Shown piece after piece: positions 26,481 to 35,462 of a stretch of 64,000 bases of DNA. The DNA comes from Erysipelotrichaceae bacterium (GTDB lineage: Bacteria; Bacillota_I; Bacilli_A; Erysipelotrichales; Coprobacillaceae). Numbering within the stretch: position 1 is the stretch's first letter; each line of letters opens with the position of its first letter. Where the stretch lies: positions 17,145-81,144 of the forward strand of contig JAETPY010000001.1 in assembly GCA_021770925.1 (NCBI GenBank). Reading direction: 5' to 3'. The notes under the pieces were generated by a model that did not search any database, was not told the DNA's origin, and worked only from the letters and a program-made list of their open reading frames with translations. A program made the translations under genes and the position numbers.

Positions 26481-27157
26481 TCTTTCATATGTTCTTTTAA
26501 TAACTTTATTAATGCTCTTTTTTCAAGCCGGGATACATAAGAACGTGAGATATTTAGTTTTTTGGCAATTTCTTTTTGAGTATATTTTCTGGTGTTATTT
26601 AGTCCATAACGCATAATTAACGTTTCTTTTTCACGTGGTTCTAATATATTGAAATAATTAGTAAATTTATCTAATGTATCTTTTTTATCGACGATATCTA
26701 TAAATTCCTCTTGTTTGGCGGCTATAGTATCACCTAAGACGATTTCACTGCCATCTTTATCAATTCCAATAGTTTCATTTAAAGAAACGTCTAAACTAGT
26801 TTTTTTATTAGTTCTTAAATGCATCAGGATTTCATTTTCTATGCATCTTGATGCATAAGTGGCCAATTTTGTTTTATGGTTTTGTTTATAGCTGTCAACT
26901 GCTTTAATTAAACCGATCGTTCCAATTGAAATTAAATCTTCTTGTAGATCTTTACTGTTTTCGTATTTTTTAGCAATATGTGCAACGAGTCGAAGATTTC
27001 TTTCAATTAAAATATTTCTCGCTTCTTGATCACCATTAAAAAATAATTCAAGATATTTTTCTTCTTCTTTTGGTGTTAAGGGAATCTCAAAAGATTTTGA
27101 TTTAATATATGATAGAAAAAAGCCGTTTGTTAGTAATGATAGAATTGTTGAAAACAT
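26471..27157 (-). CDS. sigK: RNA polymerase sigma-K factor (late mother-cell)
   Basis: An intact 228-residue sigma factor. The pro-like N terminus (FSTILSLLTNGFFLSYIKSKSF) precedes EARNILIERNLRLVAHIAKKYEN, region 2 EDLISIGTIGLIKAVDSYK and TYASRCIENEILMHLR. Region 4 is YTQKEIAKKLNISRSYVSRL. It should drive late mother-cell genes such as dpaAB. No skin-type element interrupts it. The ATG at 27157 has GGGGTG upstream; the in-frame GTG is part of that site. It stands alone on the - strand. Confidence 0.93.
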   Translation of the reverse strand: MFSTILSLLTNGFFLSYIKSKSFEIPLTPKEEEKYLELFFNGDQEARNILIERNLRLVAHIAKKYENSKDLQEDLISIGTIGLIKAVDSYKQNHKTKLATYASRCIENEILMHLRTNKKTSLDVSLNETIGIDKDGSEIVLGDTIAAKQEEFIDIVDKKDTLDKFTNYFNILEPREKETLIMRYGLNNTRKYTQKEIAKKLNISRSYVSRLEKRALIKLLKEHMKEKP

Positions 27158-27291
27158 GAATTTCACCCCTGATACATATATATTGTAAATCTTTTATTTT
27201 AGGACAAAATATTTATGAATTGTTCATTTTATTTACTTTAAAAGTAGCGCAAAATAAGGTACAATGGGTATAGTTTTGAAAAGGAGATTGT

Positions 27292-28389
27292 ATGAGTAAA
27301 GAAATAAGATGTTTTGGCTGTGGAGCTATAATCCAAAGTGAAGATGAAAAGAAAATCGGTTTTGTACCAAAAAATGCTTTAAATAATGAATCAGTTTTAT
27401 GTAAGCGATGTTTTCGTTTAAAGAATTATCATGAATTACAAAAAACTAGTCTTACAAGTGATGATTTTTTAAATATTCTTCAAAAAATAGGTGATCAGAA
27501 TTGTTTGGTTGTATACTTAATTGATTTATTTGATTATAATGGTAGTTTGATCAATGGATTACCTAGACATTTAAATAATAATGATATTTTAGTAGTTGGA
27601 AATAAACGTGATATTTTACCTAAATCTTTAAAAGATATTAAAATAATTCATTGGCTGCGTCGACAATTAAAAGAAGTTGGAATTAAACCAGTTGATGTGA
27701 TATTATCTAGTGGAGTGAAAAACTACAATTTAGATTTGTTAATTGATAGGATTAATGAATATCGTCATGGACGTGATGTTTATATTGTTGGTGTTACTAA
27801 TGTGGGAAAATCCTCGTTGATCAATGCTTTATTAAAACATTATGGAGCAGGCAGTAATAATTTAATTACAACAAGTGAATTTCCTGGTACAACTTTAGAT
27901 TTGATTGAAATTCCATTAGATGATAAAAGTTATTTGTATGATTCTCCAGGAATTATCAATTCCCATCAAATGGCTCATTTAGTAAAAGATGATGATCTTA
28001 ATGTGATTATTCCTAAAAGTGAATTAAGACCAATTAATTTTCAATTAGATGATCAACAGAGTCTATATTTTGCTGGTCTTGCAAGAATGGATTTTGTAAA
28101 AGGAAAACATGCTTCATTTACATGCTATTTTCCTAAGTCAGTAAAGATTCATCGGACTAAATTAGAAAAAAGCGATAGTTTATATAATCGTCATATGACT
28201 TTAAAACCAGAAATTGAAACAATTAAAGATATTAATGAAATGAAAGTTTATGATTTTAAATTACCAGATTATAAAGTAGATCTTGTTATTTCTGGTTTGG
28301 GGTTCATTAGTGTTAAATGTTTGAATGCTAGAATAAAAATTCATGCTCCTAAAGGGGTTGGGGTATTTATTAGAGAAGCATTAATTTAG
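27292..28389 (+). CDS. yqeH: Ribosome biogenesis GTPase YqeH
   Basis: A circularly permuted GTPase needed for 30S subunit assembly. The N-terminal zinc ribbon has Cys7, Cys10, Cys37 and Cys40. Motifs appear in permuted order: G4 VGNKRDILP, then G1 GVTNVGKSSL, then G3 DSPGI. The C-terminal domain (about 230-365) is the RNA-binding part. 365 residues is normal. GGAG upstream and a TACAAT at 27261 is a possible -10. It heads a seven-gene cluster matching yqeH-yqeI-nadD-yqeK-rsfS-yqeM of B. subtilis, with aroE absent. Confidence 0.95.
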   Translation: MSKEIRCFGCGAIIQSEDEKKIGFVPKNALNNESVLCKRCFRLKNYHELQKTSLTSDDFLNILQKIGDQNCLVVYLIDLFDYNGSLINGLPRHLNNNDILVVGNKRDILPKSLKDIKIIHWLRRQLKEVGIKPVDVILSSGVKNYNLDLLIDRINEYRHGRDVYIVGVTNVGKSSLINALLKHYGAGSNNLITTSEFPGTTLDLIEIPLDDKSYLYDSPGIINSHQMAHLVKDDDLNVIIPKSELRPINFQLDDQQSLYFAGLARMDFVKGKHASFTCYFPKSVKIHRTKLEKSDSLYNRHMTLKPEIETIKDINEMKVYDFKLPDYKVDLVISGLGFISVKCLNARIKIHAPKGVGVFIREALI

Positions 28390-28403
28390 AAAGGATTTAA
28401 GAT

Positions 28404-28691
28404 ATGTTAACAGGAAAACAAAAAAGATATTTAAGAGGATTAGGACATAATTTAAATGCAATTTTTCAAATTGGTAAAGATGGTGTCCATCAAACACAAA
28501 TAGAAGGAATTGATGCAGCTTTAGAGGCTCATGAATTAATAAAAATTAAAATTTTAGAATCTTGCAGTGAAACTAAAAACGAAGTAGCAATTGAAATAAG
28601 TATGAAAACAAAAGCTGATGTTGTTCAAATTTTAGGAAGAACAATTCTTTTATATCGACCAAGTGAAAAAGGAATTTATAAATTACCATGA
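28404..28691 (+). CDS. yhbY: YhbY-family CRM-domain RNA-binding protein
   Basis: A 95-residue protein with one CRM domain: LTGKQKRYLRGLGHNLNAIF, the IGKDGVHQTQIEG loop corresponding to GxxG, and HELIKIKILE. It binds pre-50S or 30S particles in other bacteria. The stop overlaps the ATG of the next gene (ATGA). AAAGGATT precedes the start. Confidence 0.93.
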   Translation: MLTGKQKRYLRGLGHNLNAIFQIGKDGVHQTQIEGIDAALEAHELIKIKILESCSETKNEVAIEISMKTKADVVQILGRTILLYRPSEKGIYKLP

Positions 28692-29788
28692 TGAAAATAG
28701 GTATTTTTGGTGGCAGCTTTGATCCCGTTCATCGCTCTCATATAAGAGTAATTGAAGAAGCATTGAAACAATTACAGCTAGATAAAATCTTAATTATTCC
28801 AACTGCTAATAATCCTTGGAAAGATTCTACTGGTGCTAATAAACAACAGCGTTTAGAAATGCTGAATATTGCTTTACAACGATATCATAGTGTTGAAATT
28901 TGTCGTTATGAAATAGATCAGGATGGAAATGATAAGAATTATACAATTGATACTATCAATTATTTAAAATCTGTTTATCCTAATGATTGTTTATATTTCA
29001 TCATGGGAATGGATCAGGCAAGTCTTTTCCATAAGTGGAAAGATGCAAAAAAAATAAGTGAGTTAGTATCGTTAGTTGTATTTGAACGCGTTGGTTATCA
29101 AATAAATGAAAATTTAATTAAATATAATTTTATTAAATTAAATCTTATCGCTAGTGATGATGCTAGCAGTGATATTAGAAATGGTAAATTACATGCTTTG
29201 ACACCAGATGTTTTGAAATATATCGTAATGAACGGAATTTATTTAGAGACAATCGTTAAAACTAAAATGTCAAGGAAAAGATATCTGCACACTGTAAGTA
29301 TGGCAAAATTAGCTAAAGATATTGCAATAAGTAATGGTTTAAACGAAACAAAAGCTTATGTAGCTGGAATGTTACATGATATAGCTAAAGAAATGCCTCA
29401 TGCTCAGGCATTAGCTTTGATGAAAAAGTATTTTCCTGATTATGTAGATAAACCAGAGCCGGTTTGGCATCAATGGTTATCTGCATATGTGGCAAAAAAT
29501 GAATATTTAGTAGATGATTTAGAAATTTTGCAAGCTATTAGACATCATACCACTGCTTCAATCAATATGTCTAAATTAGATATGTGTATATATGAAGCTG
29601 ATAAATACGATCCTAGTCGTGACTATGATTCTTCTCAAGAAATTGCGTTGTGTAAAAAAGATGTAGTAGCAGGGTTTAAGGCTTGTTTAAAAGATTTTTA
29701 TGATTTTTCAAGCAAAAAAGGACGAAAAATAGATGAATGTTTTTTTGAAATTTATAACAAATATGTAAAAGGAGATATCAATGAATAA
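28688..29788 (+). CDS. nadD: NadD-YqeK fusion: nicotinate-nucleotide adenylyltransferase plus HD hydrolase
   Basis: A 366-residue natural fusion. Residues 1-190 are NadD (nicotinate mononucleotide to deamido-NAD): IFGGSFDPVHRSH is the nucleotidyl-transferase loop with its two histidines, and ASDDASSDIRNGK is the ISSTxIR-like C-terminal motif. Residues about 195-366 are the YqeK HD domain: HTVSMAKLA, then GMLHDIAKEMP and HQWLSAYVAK with IRHHTT. YqeK homologues cut Ap4A symmetrically. In B. subtilis these are adjacent separate genes; here no stop or start lies between them. It overlaps yhbY and rsfS. Confidence 0.93.
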   Translation: MMKIGIFGGSFDPVHRSHIRVIEEALKQLQLDKILIIPTANNPWKDSTGANKQQRLEMLNIALQRYHSVEICRYEIDQDGNDKNYTIDTINYLKSVYPNDCLYFIMGMDQASLFHKWKDAKKISELVSLVVFERVGYQINENLIKYNFIKLNLIASDDASSDIRNGKLHALTPDVLKYIVMNGIYLETIVKTKMSRKRYLHTVSMAKLAKDIAISNGLNETKAYVAGMLHDIAKEMPHAQALALMKKYFPDYVDKPEPVWHQWLSAYVAKNEYLVDDLEILQAIRHHTTASINMSKLDMCIYEADKYDPSRDYDSSQEIALCKKDVVAGFKACLKDFYDFSSKKGRKIDECFFEIYNKYVKGDINE

Positions 29789-30125
29789 ATTAGAAATTAT
29801 TGTAAAAGCTTTAGATGATAAATTGGGAGAAGATATTGTGGCTATTAATATGGAAATGGCAAGTCCGATTTATGATACCTTTGTAATCTGTTCAGCTGCT
29901 AATGAACGTTTGATGAACGCTCTTAGAGACAGCGTAGAAGAAAATATGACAATCAATGGATTTGAGGTAAAAAAAATAGAAGGACGTCGTAATAGTAAAT
30001 GGCTATTGATGGATTATGGTGATATTATTGTTCATATTTTTGATCAAGATGAACGAACAAACTATAATCTTGAAAAATTGTGGTCTGATATGCCAAGAAT
30101 TGATGTTTCAGGGTATTTAAAATAA
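29781..30125 (+). CDS. rsfS: Ribosome silencing factor RsfS
   Basis: A 114-residue protein that binds L14 and blocks subunit joining in starvation. It has the family motifs DTFVICSAANERLMNALRDS, EGRRNSKWLLMDYGDIIVHIF and a YNLEKLWSD end. AAAGGAG lies within the end of the NadD-YqeK gene. It overlaps the next gene by one base. Confidence 0.95.
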   Translation: MNKLEIIVKALDDKLGEDIVAINMEMASPIYDTFVICSAANERLMNALRDSVEENMTINGFEVKKIEGRRNSKWLLMDYGDIIVHIFDQDERTNYNLEKLWSDMPRIDVSGYLK

Positions 30126-30847
30126 TGTCATACGAAAATTTTGCTTATTATTATGATAGTTTGATGGATGAACAGTTTTATGATGATTATTATAAATTTA
30201 TTAATGATCAGGCAGATTTCAAAAGTGTTTTAGAACTTGGCTGTGGTACTGGAGAAATTGCTATCCGTTTGGCTAATGATAACAAGGAAGTTTATGCTAC
30301 TGACCTCTCAAAAGATATGTTAGAAGTTGCAAGACTAAAAGCTTTAGAAGCTAATGTTGATCTGATGCTTGGTAGAGTTGATATGAGTGATTTTAAGACA
30401 GATAAAGCAGTGGATTTAATTATTTGTTTATGTGATTCAATAAACTATCTTTTAAGTAAGAAAAAGGTTATTCAAACATTTAAAAATGTATATGAATCAT
30501 TGAAATATAATGGAACATTTATCTTTGATGTTGATAGTCTTTATAAAATGGACCAAATTCTTGATGGCTATTTTGAAGAAGAAGACGAAGATGATTTTTA
30601 TTTTAAATGGGATGTTAAAAAAACGGCATATGGAGAAATTGAACATTTAGTTGAAATAATTGATAAAGAAAATAATGAACATATAAAAGAATTTCATCAT
30701 CAACAAACTTATAGTATTGAAACATATCTAGAAATGCTAAAACAGGCTGGTTTTAATGATGTAAAATACTATGGTGAATTTGAAATGTATCATGATAAAT
30801 CACAAAGAATTATTTTTGTTTGCCATAAAAGAAGGGAAGATAAGTAA
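30125..30847 (+). CDS. yqeM: SAM-dependent methyltransferase YqeM
   Basis: A class I methyltransferase of 240 residues. Motif I is VLELGCGTGEIAIRLA, with the downstream acidic residue in VYATDLSKDML. The sequence LIICLCDSINYLL is the post-motif typical of YqeM. Substrate unknown. Position after rsfS is conserved in Firmicutes. It ends one base before mtnN begins. Confidence 0.9.
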   Translation: MSYENFAYYYDSLMDEQFYDDYYKFINDQADFKSVLELGCGTGEIAIRLANDNKEVYATDLSKDMLEVARLKALEANVDLMLGRVDMSDFKTDKAVDLIICLCDSINYLLSKKKVIQTFKNVYESLKYNGTFIFDVDSLYKMDQILDGYFEEEDEDDFYFKWDVKKTAYGEIEHLVEIIDKENNEHIKEFHHQQTYSIETYLEMLKQAGFNDVKYYGEFEMYHDKSQRIIFVCHKRREDK

Positions 30848-31537
30848 ATGATCGGAATTATTGGTGCAATGGAAGAAGAAGTAGCTGCAATTAAGGAGTA
30901 TATGAATATTATAGACACTAAAACAATTCTAGATTGTACCTTTTATCAAGGAACGATTGAAAATAAAGAAATTGTTTTATTACAAGGTGGAATTGGAAAA
31001 GTAAATGCTGCTATTTGTACTACACTGCTATTAACAAATTATAAAATTGATTTTGTAATAAATATAGGTTCAGCAGGTGGATTATGTTTAAATCAAGAAG
31101 TTGGTGATATTGTTATTTCTGATGAAGTATGTCAATATGATTTTGATGTTACGGCTTTTGCTAATAGGGTATTAGGTGAAGTTCCTGGCCTGCCGCCTAA
31201 AATTAAAGCTGATCAAGAGTTAATTGATAAAGCAAAAAAGGTTTTAGAGAATTTAAAACTTAACTGTGAAGTTGGTTTGATCGTTTCAGGGGATAAATTT
31301 GTTGCTGATAAAAATATTGTTGATTATATAAAGAATAATTTTGCGGAAGCAAAATGCTGTGAGATGGAAGCAGCAGCAGTAGGACAAACATGCTATAAAT
31401 TTAATACTAGATTTATTATTGCACGTTCGTTAAGCGATGTTTTTAATAAAGGTGATTCAACGGTTCAATTTGATGAATATCTAAATAAAGCTGCTAAAGC
31501 TTCTGCTTTAATGTGTGTAGCATTAATTAAGGATTAA
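30848..31537 (+). CDS. mtnN: 5'-methylthioadenosine/S-adenosylhomocysteine nucleosidase
   Basis: A 229-residue nucleosidase that recycles MTA and SAH, so it fits next to a methyltransferase. It begins IGIIGAMEEEVAAIKEYM. GGIGKVNAA, NIGSAGG and the catalytic loop CEMEAAAVGQ with RSLSD are all present. Active-site Glu in MEEE and Asp in SLSD are intact. GGGAAGATAAGTA precedes the ATG. Confidence 0.95.
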   Translation: MIGIIGAMEEEVAAIKEYMNIIDTKTILDCTFYQGTIENKEIVLLQGGIGKVNAAICTTLLLTNYKIDFVINIGSAGGLCLNQEVGDIVISDEVCQYDFDVTAFANRVLGEVPGLPPKIKADQELIDKAKKVLENLKLNCEVGLIVSGDKFVADKNIVDYIKNNFAEAKCCEMEAAAVGQTCYKFNTRFIIARSLSDVFNKGDSTVQFDEYLNKAAKASALMCVALIKD

Positions 31538-31539
31538 TT

Positions 31540-33876
31540 ATGAAAAGGCAAATAGAATTATTAGCACCTGCTGGAAGCTATGAGGCTTTGATAGCCGCAA
31601 TTCAAAATGGAGCAAATGCTGTATATTTAGGCGGTAATGAATTTAGCGCTCGGGCATTTGCTACCAATTTTAATCGTGATGAACTAAAACAGGCAATAAA
31701 TTATAGTCATTTAAGAAATGTAAAAGTTTATGTTACTGTAAATACATTGTATGAAGATAATCAATTTGAGCGTTTAAAAGATTATCTTTTGTTTTTATCT
31801 TCAATAAATGTTGATGCTTTAATTATTCAAGATATTGGTTTAATGGCTTATGTAAAAAAGCATTTTTCTAATTTTGAAATCCATATGTCAACTCAAACTA
31901 GTTTATATAATTTAAATGCTGTTAAATATTTTGAGCAAATTGGTATTGAGCGGGTTGTTTTGGCTCGTGAAAATAGTCTAGATGAAATAAAAGATATTTG
32001 TACTAATACTAATCTGGATGTTGAAGTGTTTGTTCACGGAGCTTTATGTATGTCATATTCTGGACAATGTTTGATGTCGAGCATGATTGCTAAAAGAAGT
32101 GGAAATAAAGGTGCCTGTGGACAGCCATGCCGTTTGGCTTATAAATTGCAAAAAGATGATAAAAATCTTAACCAAATACCGACTTATTTATTATCCCCCA
32201 AAGATCTTTGTACGATAGAAAATATTGGTAAATTGATTGAAGCTGGAATTACTTCTTTTAAAATAGAAGGACGAATGAAACGTCCTGAATATGTGGCTAT
32301 AATCGTTAGACAATATCGTGAAGCAATTGATGCTTATTTTCATAAACAAAAATTAACGGATTTTTCTAACCGGATCATTGAAATGAAGCAGATGTTTAAT
32401 CGTGGCTTTACAGGCGGCTTTTTATTACAGAATAAAAGTATTATGGCTAATGAATATCCTGGGAATCGTGGAATCAATCTTGGAACAGTTCTTGATTATG
32501 ACAAAAAAAGAAAAGTAGTCAAAATTAAGTTGATCAATAAAATCAAACAGGGAGATCGAATAAATTTTGAAAGTGTCGATTATACTAGAACAATTACGAA
32601 ATTATTTTTAAATCAGAAATTAGTAAATCAAGCTGGTTTAAATGATATTGTGGAAATTGAATTAAATACACCAGTAAAAAAAGGAGAATCTGTATACAAG
32701 ATTATTGATATAGATTTGATTGAAAAAGCTCATGCCAGTTATCGAAAAGAACAAATAAAAAATCCTGTTGAAATGTATTTTACTAGTCAGATGTATGACC
32801 ATCCAATTCTCAGTATTACATATTGTGGCAAAACAGTTTCTGTTACTTCAAAACAAATTATTGAGCCGGCAAGTAAAAGTCCTTTGACAAGTGAGAGAAT
32901 CAAAGCACAACTTGCTAAATTAGGTAATACTGTTTTTAAAGCCGAAAATATAATTGTTGAAATTCCCCCTAATGCTTTTTTTAGTCTTAAAGAAATTAAT
33001 GAAATGCGTCGCCAGGTAATTAATAAATTAAGTGATTCTTTAATAACTACTAAAACTACAAATATATTCATAGAAGAAGAGAAAAAGGAACATCTAAGTA
33101 AAAAAATTAAAGGAATTTATGTTCGCATTTATTCTTTAACGCAATTAAATGCCTTAATTGATGAAGACATTGAAGGATATTATTTTCCAATATTTAAACA
33201 GTTAAGAGAAGCAATTGAACTTGCTGCTAAATATGATAAAAAAATTATCCCATTTACTGGATTTTTAACTAACCACCACCAACTAATTAACTTTAAAAAT
33301 AGTAATTTATATCAAAAAGTTGATGAAATACTAGTTGGAGACTATGGCGCTTTAGAAATATTTAATGATAAAAAATGTATTCTTGATACAACATTTAATC
33401 TTTATAATAGTTATGCTTTAAACTATTTAAGAAATCATGATGCAATTCTTTCTTTAGAAATGAGTAAAAAACAGATCAACAATTTATCAAATATTCATCA
33501 AAATATAACAATGACAGCCTATGGTAAAACAATCAATATGCATTTAAAGCATTGTATAATTAGTGGTCATTATTTTAAAGAAAAAAAGATAGGCTGTAAT
33601 ATGTGTAAAAAAGGAAATTATTGTTTAATTGATCGTAAAGGAGAAAAATTTAGAATTTTAACCGATAGTAATTGTAATAATTTAGTTTTTAATAGTCATT
33701 GTTTATATTTAAATAAACTTAATAATCTGGATGTTGATTATATTTTATTATCTTTTAGTGATGAAAATGTTGAGATGGTAAAATTGGTTTATCAAGAATT
33801 TAAACAGATTTTATTAGATAAAAAAAATCAAATTCCTACTTTTATTAATCATACAAACGGATATTTTTATGATTAA
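31540..33876 (+). CDS. Peptidase U32 family protein with DUF3656 (RlhA-like)
   Basis: A 778-residue cytosolic protein. The N-terminal U32 domain has LLAPAGSYEALIAAIQNGAN, VFVHGALCMSYSGQCLMSS and the conserved cysteines around RSGNKGACGQPCRL, which likely bind an iron-sulfur cluster. A second part (about 370-500) fits DUF3656, and the C-terminal end has more cysteines (CNMCKKGNYCLI). Proteins with this layout include E. coli RlhA, which hydroxylates 23S rRNA. A role in rRNA modification fits the neighbouring ribosome-assembly genes but is inferred. Confidence 0.85.
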   Translation: MKRQIELLAPAGSYEALIAAIQNGANAVYLGGNEFSARAFATNFNRDELKQAINYSHLRNVKVYVTVNTLYEDNQFERLKDYLLFLSSINVDALIIQDIGLMAYVKKHFSNFEIHMSTQTSLYNLNAVKYFEQIGIERVVLARENSLDEIKDICTNTNLDVEVFVHGALCMSYSGQCLMSSMIAKRSGNKGACGQPCRLAYKLQKDDKNLNQIPTYLLSPKDLCTIENIGKLIEAGITSFKIEGRMKRPEYVAIIVRQYREAIDAYFHKQKLTDFSNRIIEMKQMFNRGFTGGFLLQNKSIMANEYPGNRGINLGTVLDYDKKRKVVKIKLINKIKQGDRINFESVDYTRTITKLFLNQKLVNQAGLNDIVEIELNTPVKKGESVYKIIDIDLIEKAHASYRKEQIKNPVEMYFTSQMYDHPILSITYCGKTVSVTSKQIIEPASKSPLTSERIKAQLAKLGNTVFKAENIIVEIPPNAFFSLKEINEMRRQVINKLSDSLITTKTTNIFIEEEKKEHLSKKIKGIYVRIYSLTQLNALIDEDIEGYYFPIFKQLREAIELAAKYDKKIIPFTGFLTNHHQLINFKNSNLYQKVDEILVGDYGALEIFNDKKCILDTTFNLYNSYALNYLRNHDAILSLEMSKKQINNLSNIHQNITMTAYGKTINMHLKHCIISGHYFKEKKIGCNMCKKGNYCLIDRKGEKFRILTDSNCNNLVFNSHCLYLNKLNNLDVDYILLSFSDENVEMVKLVYQEFKQILLDKKNQIPTFINHTNGYFYD

Positions 33877-33900
33877 TTATCAAATTTTAGAAATAATTGT

Positions 33901-33909
33901 TGCTATAAT
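33901..33909 (+). promoter_or_regulatory. Extended -10 promoter of the XRE gene
   Basis: TGCTATAAT, a TG-N-TATAAT extended -10 at 33901-33909, about 80 bases before the ATG. The leader contains matching AAATTTTA and TAAAATTT stretches that could fold. Confidence 0.5.
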
Positions 33910-33990
33910 ACGAAAAAAATTATAAAAATGCAAAATTTTATTGAAGGTAAGTAAGGAAAATGCTAAAATTTATTTATCGGAGGTATAAAG

Positions 33991-34320
33991 ATGATAGATA
34001 AAGATTTAGCAGCCAGATTAAAATCCTATCGTAATTTTAAGCACCTTACTCAAAAAGAAGTGGCCAAGTATTTAAAAGTTCCACATTCTGCTATCTCTGA
34101 CATTGAAAATGGTAAAAGGGATATTACAGTTGGAGAACTTAAAATTTTTTCTAATTTATATGGTCGCAGTGTTGAAGAAATTATGAGCGGCAAAAAGTAT
34201 GATTATTATAATATTGCTAATATTGCACGACTTTTAACAGAATTACCAGATGAGGATTTAAAAGAAGTTATGTTTATTATTGAATACAAGCGTAAACGTA
34301 ATGAAGAAAGAGAAAAATAG
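33991..34320 (+). CDS. XRE-family transcriptional regulator
   Basis: A 109-residue protein. An HTH_XRE domain covers residues 7-62, with LTQKEVAKYLKVPHSAISDI as the recognition helices followed by ENGKRDITVGELKIFS. A short C-terminal helical tail (to 109) may dimerise. No protease or sensor domain. It stands alone and may regulate itself. CGGAGG lies upstream. Target genes cannot be read from the window. Confidence 0.85.
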   Translation: MIDKDLAARLKSYRNFKHLTQKEVAKYLKVPHSAISDIENGKRDITVGELKIFSNLYGRSVEEIMSGKKYDYYNIANIARLLTELPDEDLKEVMFIIEYKRKRNEEREK

Positions 34321-34344
34321 AGTGAGATTTTCTCACTCTATTTT
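34318..34344. terminator. Bidirectional terminator, XRE gene / phosphoesterase
   Basis: TAGAGTGAGA pairs with TCTCACTCTA around a TTT loop, with TTTTA on the right. The stem holds the stop codons of both converging genes. Confidence 0.85.
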
Positions 34345-34881
34345 AATGCTTTTAAACTTTTCTAACATAAGTTTGCCATCATTCAAGACTAAATCGGTAC
34401 ATTCTTCAAAAGTTGAACTATGATAGAATTTAACATCAATATTATCTTTAATAATTGACACTATTGCAAAAGTTCCAAAACCATAGCTCCCACGATTGAT
34501 CATTACACTACCAGGATTAATAATATATTTATTTTCAATAACACTGCACACAGGAACATGGGTATGACCATGAAAGGCTATATCAATATGCTTTTTTTTC
34601 ATAAAAGTAATTAATTGATCATTTCCATAATAAATATTGAATTTATTACCATGTGTAATTAAACAACGATATTTTTCAGCTTTAAAAATTATATTTATAT
34701 TAAAAGTTCCTAACTGATCATGATTTCCATTAGCAGTAAGATATTTTGTTAACAGGGGGTTATTATTTTTTAACGAAGAATCACCACAATGAATATAGTA
34801 ATCCATATTGGGATATCTATCAGTTATTTTTTTTAAAAGATCATTTTGTAAATGTGTATCACTAAGAACTAAAAGCTGCAT
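34333..34881 (-). CDS. Metallophosphoesterase, YfcE/YsnB family
   Basis: A 182-residue calcineurin-like phosphodiesterase. Metal ligands are visible in order: LSDTH, HCGD, NGNHD, THGN and FHGHTHVP, so the active site is complete. Family members hydrolyse phosphodiesters, but the physiological substrate is unknown. The ATG at 34881 is chosen because AAGGAAGTGAG lies just upstream; an earlier in-frame start has no site. Confidence 0.92.
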   Translation of the reverse strand: MQLLVLSDTHLQNDLLKKITDRYPNMDYYIHCGDSSLKNNNPLLTKYLTANGNHDQLGTFNINIIFKAEKYRCLITHGNKFNIYYGNDQLITFMKKKHIDIAFHGHTHVPVCSVIENKYIINPGSVMINRGSYGFGTFAIVSIIKDNIDVKFYHSSTFEECTDLVLNDGKLMLEKFKSIKIE

Positions 34882-34997
34882 ATAGCTCACTTCCTTTGTT
34901 AATAATTTTATCATATTAGGAAAATTTATTATATATATTAAGTAAAAAAAGTATCGATTAAAGCATAAAATTTAAATTTTAGTTTTAAAAAGATTTA

Positions 34998-35034
34998 AGA
35001 AAGTGTTTACATCCAATAATATTCGTTGTAGAAT
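34998..35034 (+). promoter_or_regulatory. Promoter with overlapping cre-like site, PTS IIB genes
   Basis: TTTACA (35006-35011), 17 bp, TAGAAT (35029-35034) forms the promoter. AGAAAGTGTTTACA (34998-35011) matches the Firmicute catabolite site TGWAANCGNTNWCA at all but two of its specified positions (first base and the central C) and covers the -35, where CcpA would repress. Confidence 0.5.
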
Positions 35035-35066
35035 TATAATAAGTAAAAAAGGAGTGTGTACATTAT

Positions 35067-35381
35067 ATGAAAACTATTTTATTAGTGTGTTCAGCTGGTA
35101 TGTCAACTAGCTTATTAGTAACAAAAATGGAGGGTGCTGCTAAAGAAGCTGGTGTTGAATGTAAAATTTTTGCATTGCCTTTCTCAGATGCACCAAGAGT
35201 ATTAGAAGAAGTCGATTGTATCTTACTTGGACCTCAAGTTAGATTTCAAAAAGCTGCTATCGAAAAATTAGCTGCAGGACGTAAAGCAGGGGCAATTCCT
35301 GTAGATGTGATTGATATGAGAGATTATGGGACAATGAATGGTAAAGCTGTATTTGAAACTGCAATGAAAATGATTGGTTAA
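35067..35381 (+). CDS. PTS lactose/cellobiose-family IIB component (first copy)
   Basis: A 104-residue IIB domain. The phosphocysteine loop VCSAGMSTS (Cys8) is at the N terminus, and CILLGPQVRFQ is the typical core strand. It would pass phosphate from a IIA domain to a beta-glucoside or chitobiose-type sugar bound by IIC. No IIA or IIC gene is present in the window. GGAGTGTG ribosome site; a duplicate gene follows 81 bases downstream. Confidence 0.9.
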   Translation: MKTILLVCSAGMSTSLLVTKMEGAAKEAGVECKIFALPFSDAPRVLEEVDCILLGPQVRFQKAAIEKLAAGRKAGAIPVDVIDMRDYGTMNGKAVFETAMKMIG

Positions 35382-35408
35382 AAGAAGAGCTTGGCTGAAA
35401 AGGTAAAA

Positions 35409-35432
35409 CGGGCGTTTTTATAATGCCCTTTT
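35409..35432 (+). terminator. Hairpin between the two IIB genes
   Basis: GGGC and GCCC flank an 11-base AT loop and are followed by TTTTTA. A short stem: probably partial termination or attenuation between the duplicated genes. Confidence 0.5.
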
Positions 35433-35462
35433 TATATGAAATATAATGAAGGAGAGAAAATT

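Noticed and set aside
35436-35462. Earlier ATG start for the second IIB gene
   Set aside because: The upstream ATG has no ribosome site while GGAGAG fits the ATG at 35463, which also aligns with the first copy.
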